From assembly GCA_036557225.1 (NCBI GenBank), contig DATBHX010000148.1:62001-126000 (forward strand): a stretch of DNA of 64,000 bases, read 5' to 3'. The notes below the pieces were generated by a model. It saw only the letters and a list, made by a program, of their open reading frames with translations, was not told where the DNA came from and did not search any database. A program made the position numbers and the translations under genes. The DNA comes from Angelobacter sp036557225. Lineage in GTDB: Bacteria > Acidobacteriota > Terriglobia > Terriglobales > Acidobacteriaceae. The first letter of the stretch is position 1; every line of letters starts with the position of its first letter. Shown piece by piece: positions 51,008-58,813 of the stretch.

Positions 51008-53407
51008 CTAGTGGGTATAGAGCTGCAAAGAAGCCCAGTAATAAGGGCGACTGTGAGTGTCGCATTGGGCGAGTATCCTAAGTTTGGCGTCATGCAATGC
51101 TGTTGCCGGGCTCTTACCCTGATTCAACTCAGTATAAAGATCGTCCATTAACTTTGGGGTTGTTGCGTCATCCACTTCCCACAATGCAGCAATGACCTGA
51201 CGTGCGCCGGCGTGCAGAAAGGCCCACCCAAGCCCCACAGTTCCTTCATTCGTGTACCAACGCTTTCCCGCTCCGTAACAAGCGGAAATGGTCACCAGAT
51301 CAGCTTTCAGCGGGACTGGAACAATGTCTCGCGCGTACAGCTTGTAAGAACCTTCAGGGCCGGAGAGCACGATGGCCGACTCCATGGGTACCTTTTCATT
51401 GGCAATGCCGTGAGTAACAAAATGAATGAAGCGATAGTCGAGCGGGCTGCTCGACTGGTAAGCCTGCGGCGTGGCGTCAGCTCCCGCCAGGACGGTGGTG
51501 CTCTGAGCGGGAAAGTGACTCTTGACCCGCTCCATTTCCTCTGCGCCATGTTTTAGAGCCGGCAAGGTTGCGTTAACTTCTTGCGGCGCCCCCATCAGCA
51601 AGAGACCTTTCTTGTCGCCGACTCGCGCAGGCGCAGGCGACAATGTCTGCGCCAGCAAACTAAGATTCTGGACGGTAACATCTTCGATCCAATAATGCGG
51701 CCTGTTTTCGGGAACAATCAAGGTTTCAAAATTCAGTAGGCAGAGAACCTTGCTGGGAACGATCAAGACCTGCGAGTCCTTGGGAACAAGTTTGTCCGCA
51801 GGCTGAATGAGATCCTTGTAAAGCTCTTTGCCGCCAAAGGAATCGTCGATCCCACGCTGTTCCTGGATAGACGAGTTGTAAGCATCAATCAGGGAGCTCA
51901 ACTGCGCGTGCGACGGCAAATGAAATACCTGGAACTCCTTGGAGCTAATGACCCACAGCAATGTTTCGTCGTCTGTGACCCTATAGTCCAGGATCACCTG
52001 ATGGCGCAGAGCTAGAGCCCGCTGGATAGCAGGAATGTTGAGCGCTGCCTCTTTTCCAAGGTTAGTATTTTGCGCAAGCAACCGAATGTGCTCGGCCACT
52101 TGCAAGGCCTGGTCTTTCTTTTTTTGCGCGACCAGAAATCGGATATAGGGATCAAAATAGTTGTATTGATCCATGAACGTGACCCAATATTCAGGCTTGG
52201 TTTTCGCAAGCTGAGCCTCGACAGTTCGAATGCCATCGCGGAACAGTTGGTCCGCCTGGCGGGGCTTGCGCTCCATCCAATAGATTTTCCCCATCTCGCC
52301 TTGGGCAATGGCACGCCGGATCGCGAGAGGGCCAGGGTCTCTGATGATTTCAGCAAAGTTGCGCTCAGCGGTGATCAAATCATTTCGGGCGAGAGCAATA
52401 TCCGCCTCATCCAGCAATGCATCAACTTCATACCCCCTGCCTGTTACAACAACTGCCCTCTCCTGGTCTAAATAGGCTTGTGCCTTGTCCGGCAGATGTT
52501 CTTTGAGGGCCAACTGAGCCAGGTTGTGCAGGCACTTCCGCAAAGTGTCCGGATCTTGCAATCCTTTGGCAATTGACTGTACACGAAGGTAGCGTTCCTC
52601 CGCTTTGCTGGGGTAATCACCGGTAAGCGCAGCATAAGAACGGCCTAAGCTGAGCAGCCAGGATTCCTGATCATCCAACCGTCCAATCTGACCCGCAATT
52701 TGCTCTGCGCTTTCAAGGACTCCTATTGCCCGCTTATAGTCGCCGAGATCTGAATAGCTAATACCCAGGTTACCTAGAGTTTTTTCTTCCAAAAGCGGGG
52801 ACTGGGCAGCTTGCGCAAAGGGTCGAACCTTTTCATACCAATCGATCGCTTCATCCTGCCGGTGATCCTGGCTCGCCAAGTACCCGATATTGCCCAGTGC
52901 GCTTGCGGCGATGAAGGGATCGTGCGAGCGCGCCAAGCTTGCTGCCTGTTCGTAATGCTGCCGGGCTTCCGCGGGGGAAGAAAGAGAACAATTACCCTGT
53001 GCCAAAGCCAACTCTGCCTGGAGTGACTGAGAGTCGGCGGGAATAAGAGCTGTTGTTCCGCTCAGAATAGCAACGCCCTCGGCCCACCGGCGGACCTGGC
53101 AAAGAGCCTGGGCTTGAACGAATCGCTTACGCACCCGAAGAAAAGCTGGAAGACTGGCAGGCGGTTCTTCCGCCAACACCTGAATTGATTGGCTCGGCTG
53201 GTGGTTCCGCATGAGTGCTTCAGCTTGCAGAACACGAAACCTCCAGCTCCAAAGGTCGTCATTCCTCGATAGACGAAGGCCTTCGCCTGCCTCTTGAATA
53301 GCTTTGTCGTAGTAGCCTTGCCGAAGGTGCAGGTCAGCATCGCTCAGGAGCTGCTGCCGGGAAGTTGAGCGGCAGGCGGCCAGGCAGAACATGACCAAAC
53401 AAATCAC
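51008..53407 (-). CDS. TPR-CHAT protease lipoprotein (CHAT locus 2)
   Basis: About 799 residues if GTG 53407 is used. The frame is open upstream to 53689 but overlaps the previous gene there, and a lipoprotein signal (VMFCLAACRSTSRQQ) argues for a start near 53407. TPR repeats fill residues 30-430 (AALGNIGYLASQDHRQDEAI, LGNLGISYSDLGDYKRAIGV). The CHAT domain occupies the last 250 residues, with His in RFIHFVTHGIANE and Cys in LVTISACYGAGKRW. The protein would sit on the periplasmic face. It is the last gene of a unit that begins with a sigma and an anti-sigma gene. Confidence 0.85.
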   Translation of the reverse strand: MICLVMFCLAACRSTSRQQLLSDADLHLRQGYYDKAIQEAGEGLRLSRNDDLWSWRFRVLQAEALMRNHQPSQSIQVLAEEPPASLPAFLRVRKRFVQAQALCQVRRWAEGVAILSGTTALIPADSQSLQAELALAQGNCSLSSPAEARQHYEQAASLARSHDPFIAASALGNIGYLASQDHRQDEAIDWYEKVRPFAQAAQSPLLEEKTLGNLGISYSDLGDYKRAIGVLESAEQIAGQIGRLDDQESWLLSLGRSYAALTGDYPSKAEERYLRVQSIAKGLQDPDTLRKCLHNLAQLALKEHLPDKAQAYLDQERAVVVTGRGYEVDALLDEADIALARNDLITAERNFAEIIRDPGPLAIRRAIAQGEMGKIYWMERKPRQADQLFRDGIRTVEAQLAKTKPEYWVTFMDQYNYFDPYIRFLVAQKKKDQALQVAEHIRLLAQNTNLGKEAALNIPAIQRALALRHQVILDYRVTDDETLLWVISSKEFQVFHLPSHAQLSSLIDAYNSSIQEQRGIDDSFGGKELYKDLIQPADKLVPKDSQVLIVPSKVLCLLNFETLIVPENRPHYWIEDVTVQNLSLLAQTLSPAPARVGDKKGLLLMGAPQEVNATLPALKHGAEEMERVKSHFPAQSTTVLAGADATPQAYQSSSPLDYRFIHFVTHGIANEKVPMESAIVLSGPEGSYKLYARDIVPVPLKADLVTISACYGAGKRWYTNEGTVGLGWAFLHAGARQVIAALWEVDDATTPKLMDDLYTELNQGKSPATALHDAKLRILAQCDTHSRPYYWASLQLYTH

Positions 53408-53415
53408 GAGCCGGA

Positions 53416-54297
53416 CTATGGAAACGGCCTGTTGCTTCCTCCGCTGCTGCCGCCACCGTCGCTGTTGCCGGAGCTTCCGGAGCACATCTGCACCTGGAAC
53501 ATGGTCAGTCGCCGGTAGTCCTTGTGAATGAGCATCTGTGCCAGGCGAATCACGCCGAATTTGGGCACAACAATAATTCCACCGAAGCCTTGCAGTTCGG
53601 TTTCGTCCACTTGTTTGTTCAGATTCAAATGTCCAGCGGCCGAGGTCCAATATAGGCCCCCCTTGGCACGGCTTGATTTTCCCAGCCACTTTTTGGCCCT
53701 GCCCCCGATGCCAGCCAAGGCATGATACTCATCTTCAAGCTTTTCCAAAGCGTCCAGCTGCTTGGTGGTCTGCTTGCCCCAGGGAAGAAGATCGTGTCCC
53801 TGATCGCTGTGGTAAGCCTTTTCAAACTTGGAATAAGTATCGTGCTCGTGAAATTTTTGGGTAGACAATTTTACATCAATTGGATGGCCGGCGATTCTTA
53901 AGTTGTCAAAGTGGCTGCCGGTAATGTCATAACTGTGCTCACCCTCATCGTCTCCACACTCCGGCGAGTACACTACCATCCGCGACACAACGCGGTCGGC
54001 GGTAAGAACATCAGCGATATTGAGCTTTTCGATGACCGAAAATGCATAGGTCGTATGCTTGTTATGGCATTCATCATAACTCCCGCCTACTTCAGTGTAG
54101 GCAGAGTCAAAACATAGAAATGGGCTAACGCAGAATTTCTCTGCTCTTTGTGTACCTCTGCCGCCTCCGCTGGCAAGGGAACATGCCGCCTGGGCAGGAA
54201 CACTTTGGTTGACCGGACGTTCGATTACGCCCGCAAGACCGTAAGCAGAAGCATGATAGAAGTATTGACAATGATGGCCAGAGCACTCATTAGGCAT
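53416..54297 (-). CDS. Unknown Cys-rich protein in CHAT locus 2
   Basis: 293 residues with an uncertain start. The N-terminal 80 residues hold six or more Cys (NECSGHHCQYF, EKFCVSPFLCFDS, YDECHNKH). The C-terminus is a flexible tail rich in Gly and Ser (CSGSSGNSDGGGSSGGSNRP). No domain is recognised. The order sigma, anti-sigma, this gene, TPR-CHAT suggests it may be a substrate or co-factor of the CHAT protease, in the way that the two signal-bearing proteins accompany CHAT locus 1. It is not detectably related to those two by eye. Confidence 0.5.
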   Translation of the reverse strand: MPNECSGHHCQYFYHASAYGLAGVIERPVNQSVPAQAACSLASGGGRGTQRAEKFCVSPFLCFDSAYTEVGGSYDECHNKHTTYAFSVIEKLNIADVLTADRVVSRMVVYSPECGDDEGEHSYDITGSHFDNLRIAGHPIDVKLSTQKFHEHDTYSKFEKAYHSDQGHDLLPWGKQTTKQLDALEKLEDEYHALAGIGGRAKKWLGKSSRAKGGLYWTSAAGHLNLNKQVDETELQGFGGIIVVPKFGVIRLAQMLIHKDYRRLTMFQVQMCSGSSGNSDGGGSSGGSNRPFP

Positions 54298-54435
54298 GTA
54301 AGTAACTCCACAGTTAAGGGAACTTTAACCTGGGGAACTGCACTTGGCTGCATTGGGGAACACTCTACCATAACGCAAGTAAAGTGTGACAAATATTGAA
54401 ACCCAGGCCCAATAGAGATAACGCTACAGTTGGAA

Positions 54436-55104
54436 TTAATCCTGCAGCTTTAATTCGAAGGGGTATTCCTTGATTGTAGTTTCGTTTGTAGTGGCTGGCT
54501 CGGTTGCTTGCAATAGGAGATTGTATTTGCCGGTTTGGAACGCACGCGCGCTAAGCCGTATTTGTACTTCGTTTCCCTGAAGGTTGGTCACTGGCGTTGA
54601 AGCAACTTCTTTTCCGGCAGCATTCAGGATCTGCACGCGGTTGATCTTGTATGCAGGCGAAGGCTGAAAAACCACGCGCAATTCAAAAGTTCCGCGCCCA
54701 GAAGCGATGACTGTATTGCCGTCTCCGCGGGCGTCAGGATGAAGGGTCTGGACCACTACGATCTCAGGTGCGTTCGCACGTTGAAGCAACAGTCCCTGAT
54801 AGACATTGAGGCCTCCAGCAAACACGAGAAGTGAGGCAAAAACGAGAGCCGGCTTCGGTTGAAACCAGTGCGCGAATGATTGGTACCAGCGATGCTGCGG
54901 AACGGCCGCGGCTTCTTCGGCGCCAGTCTGCTTGAGATAGTTCACGAACTGCGTCCCGGCTTTGACCTGCTCAAAGCACATCTGGCAATCAAAAAGGTGG
55001 GCTTCGTAGGCGTCCCGGTCGCTCTCCGACAGTTCGCCGAGCAGATAGCGCTCTGCCATCATGCTTTTGATTGCCTGCTGGTGGTCAATGACTTTCGAGT
55101 TCAT
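54436..55104 (-). CDS. Membrane anti-sigma factor with zinc finger
   Basis: 222 residues. The N-terminus carries the anti-sigma zinc finger YEAHLFDCQMCFEQV (HxxxCxxC, about 34-48). A single membrane helix (ALVFASLLVFAGGLNVYQGL, about 86-105) follows, and then a beta-rich periplasmic domain of about 110 residues with no known name. It starts 45 bp after the sigma gene stop and would hold that sigma factor at the membrane. In CHAT locus 1 the same zinc finger and helix are fused directly to the TPR-CHAT protein. A 16-base inverted repeat covers its ribosome-binding region. Confidence 0.85.
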   Translation of the reverse strand: MNSKVIDHQQAIKSMMAERYLLGELSESDRDAYEAHLFDCQMCFEQVKAGTQFVNYLKQTGAEEAAAVPQHRWYQSFAHWFQPKPALVFASLLVFAGGLNVYQGLLLQRANAPEIVVVQTLHPDARGDGNTVIASGRGTFELRVVFQPSPAYKINRVQILNAAGKEVASTPVTNLQGNEVQIRLSARAFQTGKYNLLLQATEPATTNETTIKEYPFELKLQD

Positions 55105-55108
55105 AGTC

Positions 55109-55124
55109 TTACCCCTGATTTCGT
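55109..55124 (+). repeat. 16-bp inverted repeat, proximal copy
   Basis: TTACCCCTGATTTCGT is the exact reverse complement of 56004-56019. This copy lies in the leader of the anti-sigma gene and includes its AGGGG ribosome-binding site on the minus strand. Confidence 0.5.
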
Positions 55125-55149
55125 GGTTCTTGGGACTGACATCGAATCT

Positions 55150-55854
55150 CTAATTGCTCTTCCTCTTGTAAAGCTCGCCGAACTTATTGATGGCGCGATG
55201 CAGCAGCACCCTGAGATAGTCGCGATCGACGCCAAACTGTACACAGACGTCGTCGTTCTCCCTCTCATCAAAAAACCTGGCCTGCAGGATATGGCGGTCT
55301 CTCTCCGGAAGCGTGGCCATAATTTCCAGTATCAGCCTGCGGTCTTCTTCTTTCTGCATAAGCTCTTCCATGCTCAACTGCCCGTCGTCGGCAACGTCTG
55401 TGGACTCAAGCGGATCATATTGGTTGCGGGATTCCTCCCGCCGGCTTTCTGAAAGAACGTGTCTGCAGACCGAATACACATACGCCCCAAAACCTTGCGG
55501 GTTGTGAACGGCGCCGGACTGGACAGCGACCCATACCCGGCAAAACGTTTCCTGACGCACGTCATCGATTGTGTGGGAGTCTACGCCGCGCGCGCGCAAA
55601 GTCACCTTCAGGCGTTCACTGAAGTAGGCAACGAAATGAGCCTCCGTCGCCGGGTCCCGGTCGCCCAGGCGACGTAGATAGTCCTCATCGAACGAATAGA
55701 AGTCCACTGGCGATTGCCACCAGTATACTTCATCAGCTCCGGTGCCCGTGGTACGCTTTCTACTCTCCGTTCCTGAGCGCAAAGAGCCGTACAAAACAGA
55801 TACGCCGCCTCGCCTGGACTTCCCACCGTTGGAACGGACCGGTGCGCCTTTCAT
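55150..55854 (-). CDS. ECF-type RNA polymerase sigma factor (CHAT locus 2)
   Basis: Up to 234 residues; the first 40 are of doubtful value and a later start is possible. Region 2 is seen in IDDVRQETFCRVWVAV and FGAYVYSVCRHVLSESRRE. Region 4 is NDDVCVQFGVDRDYLRVLLH. It is a close relative of the sigma factor at 37457-38083, sharing DPATEAHFVAYF near its start. The next gene encodes its probable anti-sigma factor and the unit ends with a TPR-CHAT protease. Confidence 0.85.
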   Translation of the reverse strand: MKGAPVRSNGGKSRRGGVSVLYGSLRSGTESRKRTTGTGADEVYWWQSPVDFYSFDEDYLRRLGDRDPATEAHFVAYFSERLKVTLRARGVDSHTIDDVRQETFCRVWVAVQSGAVHNPQGFGAYVYSVCRHVLSESRREESRNQYDPLESTDVADDGQLSMEELMQKEEDRRLILEIMATLPERDRHILQARFFDERENDDVCVQFGVDRDYLRVLLHRAINKFGELYKRKSN

Positions 55855-56208
55855 TCCGCAAACACTCCCAAAACCCTCGTAGCCAGCCGGTGGCGATGCT
55901 TGTCCCGTTTCGGCCCCCGACGATTACGAAGGACTCTACCGAGCGGCATTCGGCGCAAAACCAAACCGTTGCGCGCTCTAAGTGCCCTCTACTTTAACTA
56001 GTGACGAAATCAGGGGTAACGTTTCATCCCCCCAAGCGAGAAAAATACATGTCGCTTGGCGATGTAAACTGCTGATTATAAATTGTTTATTTCTTCTGTA
56101 CCCGATTTGCTCGCGGAGAAAAATCGAAGAAAATGTCCGAGCGAGCGTGACGATTCATGAATACAGTAAAATGCCCGCAGCCCTTTTCAAGAATTTCCCG
56201 GGAAACGT
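55855..56208. other. 354-bp divergent region between sigma and MbfA-like genes
   Basis: No gene seen. It contains the distal copy of the 16-bp inverted repeat (56004-56019) and an AT-rich segment (56060-56110) suitable for promoters in either direction. No iron-responsive box could be identified with confidence. Confidence 0.4.
56004..56019 (+). repeat. 16-bp inverted repeat, distal copy
   Basis: ACGAAATCAGGGGTAA, the exact reverse complement of 55109-55124. It lies about 150 bp upstream of the sigma gene start, so the pair flanks that gene in opposite orientation. Confidence 0.5.
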
Positions 56209-57165
56209 ATGCGCACCTTTGAGAGCCTTTCAGAACAGGAAGTACTCGCTCTGGCTATCTCGCTGGAGGAAGAAGACGAACGGGTTTATGCCGACTTTGT
56301 GGAAGGCTTTCGCAAGGATTTTCCCGCCACCTCGGCCATGTTCGAGGGCATGCGCGAGGAAGAGTCCGCCCATCGACGCCGGCTTATTGAGCTGTATCGA
56401 ACCAAGTTCGGCGAACACATCCCGCTGATCCGGCGTGGCGACGTGAAGGGGCTGGTCAGCCGCCGGCCGATCTGGCTGATGCAGCCACTGCGTCCGGAAG
56501 CAGCGCGCAAGCAGGCTGCGACGCTGGAAGTGGAAACGCGGATCTTCTATGAAAAGGCGGCTTCGCGGACGCAGGATGCGAGTATCCGCCAGCTGCTCAA
56601 CGATCTGGCGCAGGAGGAACGGGCGCATGAGCATCGCGCAGAGCAGCTTGGCCAGGACAAGCTGGACGAAACGGCGCGCAGCGAAGAGGAGCAAGCGAGC
56701 CGCCGGCTGTTTGTATTGCAGATCGTACAACCGGGTCTGGCCGGACTGATGGACGGGTCCGTGTCCACATTGGCGCCGGTCTTTGCGGCGGCTTTCGCGC
56801 GGCATGAGTCGCATTTTGCTTTCCTGGTAGGGCTGGCCGCCTCCTTGGGCGCCGGCATCAGTATGGGCTTTGCTGAAGCGCTTTCAGATGATGGCAGTCT
56901 TACTGGCCGCGGCCATCCCTGGGTACGCGGGCTGGTTTGCGGGTTGATGACAATGATCGGCGGCATTGGACACACGCTGCCATTTCTGATTCCGAATTTT
57001 CACGTCGCGACGGTCGTTGCCGTGATTGTGGTGATCGCTGAACTGGGCGCCATTGCCTGGGTGCGCCATCGCTATATGGAATCGCCGTGGGTTTCCGCTA
57101 CGTTACAGGTGGTGCTGGGCGGCGCCATGGTGTTTGCCGCAGGCGTGTTGATTGGAAGTTCGTAG
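56209..57165 (+). CDS. MbfA-like membrane ferritin/VIT1 iron transporter
   Basis: 318 residues. The first 165 residues form a rubrerythrin/ferritin-like four-helix domain with Glu and Glu-x-x-His ligands (SLEEEDERVYADF, MREEESAHRRRL, VETRIFYEKAA, AQEERAHEHRAEQLG). The C-terminal 150 residues are the VIT1/CCC1 membrane domain (LQIVQPGLAGLMDGSVSTLA, GISMGFAEALSDDG) with about five helices. This fusion is known as MbfA, an exporter that protects against excess iron and peroxide. It converges with the sigma-54 activator gene 33 bp away. Confidence 0.88.
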   Translation: MRTFESLSEQEVLALAISLEEEDERVYADFVEGFRKDFPATSAMFEGMREEESAHRRRLIELYRTKFGEHIPLIRRGDVKGLVSRRPIWLMQPLRPEAARKQAATLEVETRIFYEKAASRTQDASIRQLLNDLAQEERAHEHRAEQLGQDKLDETARSEEEQASRRLFVLQIVQPGLAGLMDGSVSTLAPVFAAAFARHESHFAFLVGLAASLGAGISMGFAEALSDDGSLTGRGHPWVRGLVCGLMTMIGGIGHTLPFLIPNFHVATVVAVIVVIAELGAIAWVRHRYMESPWVSATLQVVLGGAMVFAAGVLIGSS

Positions 57166-57198
57166 GCGAAATGGCCGTGGCGGAAAAATCGAAGAAGG

Positions 57199-58557
57199 TT
57201 ATTCGCCAGCTTCCAGGTCCCAGCCATCTTTTTTCATCTCAGCGCGCAGCCAGCGTTGCAGGCTGGTGCGAAGAGAAGCAGGAAGATCGGCAAATTGAAT
57301 TCCGTATTGGTCTTTGTTGGTCCAGGTGACGCGACCGGGAAATTCAGACTCTCCTTGAGTTCCGGGGATAGAGAAAGCCAACACTACCGGAGCACCCGAC
57401 TTAAGCGGCCTTTCTGTCCTGGCTCCGGCGCCGCCGCCGCTGATGTTGAGCAAAGTCGCTGCAAAAGTGTCACCGGCATGCTTTATCTTTACAGCCATTT
57501 CTATTTGAGCGCGGTAGTAGCGTTGCTGTCCTACGCTCAGCGTACCGGCAGGGTTTGCCAGCTCGGCCTGACGGTAGACTTTGAGCTTCCGGATCAGCGT
57601 GCGCCGGGAAATTCCCAGCGCTTCAGCGGCTTTGCCCTGGTTGCCGCCGCTTTTCTCCAGGGCCATCAGGATGGTCCTCTTTTCCATCTCATCGAGCCCC
57701 GCGCCGGCGGTAACGGCGGGGCGGGCGGAGCTGACAGAATCAGGAAAACGCAAGTCGTCGGCGCGGACTTCAACGTGCGCGTCGCGGGCCTGCAGCACTG
57801 CGCCGAAGACAACGTTCTTGAGCTCGCGCACATTGCCTGGCCAGGCGTAGTTGAGCAGGGCGTCTATGGCGTCCTGGGTGAAATGCGAGTCAGGATAGTG
57901 CTGGTGCAAAACCTGCTCGGCGATGCCCAGGACATCTTCCGGACGCTCGCGCATGGGAGGCACTTCCAGCTTGAACTGGGCCAGCCGGTGATACAGATCG
58001 CTGCGGAAGCGGCCCTGCGGCACCAGTTTTTCCAGGTCCTGGTTCGTGGCAGCAACGACGCGCACGTCTACGCTGACTTTTTTGCTTCCGCCCAGACGGT
58101 AATAAGGGACGCCATCGAGCACGCGCAGCAATTTCACCTGAATCTTCAGATCAAGGTCGCCAATCTCGTCGAGAAACAGTGTGCCCTTATTGGCCAGCTC
58201 AAAGAAGCCAGGCTTCATGGCGTCGGCGCCGCTGAAGGCGCCTTTTTCATAGCCAAAGAGCTCGCTTTCCACGAGGTGTTCAGGAATGGCGGCGCAATTG
58301 ACGTCAACCAGGGGTTGATTACAGCGCAAAGAATGATTGTGGATGGCGCGCGCGATCATCTCCTTCCCGGTACCGGTTTCGCCCACGATGAGCACTGCAG
58401 CGGGGTGACGCGCTACTTTTTCCGCCAGCCGCATAATGCGCTGCAGAGACTCGCTGCGGACGATTAGTTCGGGCTCGTTGCGCACAGAAGCGCCGGAGTG
58501 CGGGTTTTCGCTAGACACCGAGGTTGGCGAGGCGGCGGTTTTGGGGGTGGAGACCAT
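57199..58557 (-). CDS. Sigma-54-dependent activator with Fis-type HTH and PilZ domain
   Basis: 452 residues. There is no receiver domain; the AAA+ part starts near residue 30 with VGETGTGKEMIARAIHNHS (Walker A). The sigma-54 contact loop is GAFSGA, followed by GTLFLDEIGDL (Walker B). A Fis-type HTH is seen near 305-330 (GNQGKAAEALGISRRTLIRK). The last 110 residues resemble a PilZ domain (TLLNISGGGAGARTE matches the NxSxxG half), suggesting c-di-GMP control, although the RxxxR half is not well kept. It is a candidate, but unproven, activator for the sigma-54-like promoters of the RiPP locus. Confidence 0.87.
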   Translation of the reverse strand: MVSTPKTAASPTSVSSENPHSGASVRNEPELIVRSESLQRIMRLAEKVARHPAAVLIVGETGTGKEMIARAIHNHSLRCNQPLVDVNCAAIPEHLVESELFGYEKGAFSGADAMKPGFFELANKGTLFLDEIGDLDLKIQVKLLRVLDGVPYYRLGGSKKVSVDVRVVAATNQDLEKLVPQGRFRSDLYHRLAQFKLEVPPMRERPEDVLGIAEQVLHQHYPDSHFTQDAIDALLNYAWPGNVRELKNVVFGAVLQARDAHVEVRADDLRFPDSVSSARPAVTAGAGLDEMEKRTILMALEKSGGNQGKAAEALGISRRTLIRKLKVYRQAELANPAGTLSVGQQRYYRAQIEMAVKIKHAGDTFAATLLNISGGGAGARTERPLKSGAPVVLAFSIPGTQGESEFPGRVTWTNKDQYGIQFADLPASLRTSLQRWLRAEMKKDGWDLEAGE

Positions 58558-58813
58558 TTGGAGGCAGGCATAGATTGTCTAGCAACCGGGTGAGCCAAGG
58601 CAACAGGTAAATGCCTTACCCAAGTGCATGATCTGCGTGGGGCAGGGGGTGCGAAGCGGAGCGAAGGATTGCTTAATAAGTCGCTTTGCCTGGCCATGTT
58701 GAGCGATCTTCTAAGCCGAGTTACGATCCTATCTAGTAGATCGTTTCTGTTTACAGCCAGCGGAAATGAGCTTAAACTTGCCAGTTTTAAAAATCTCTCA
58801 TTTGAGGGCAAAT

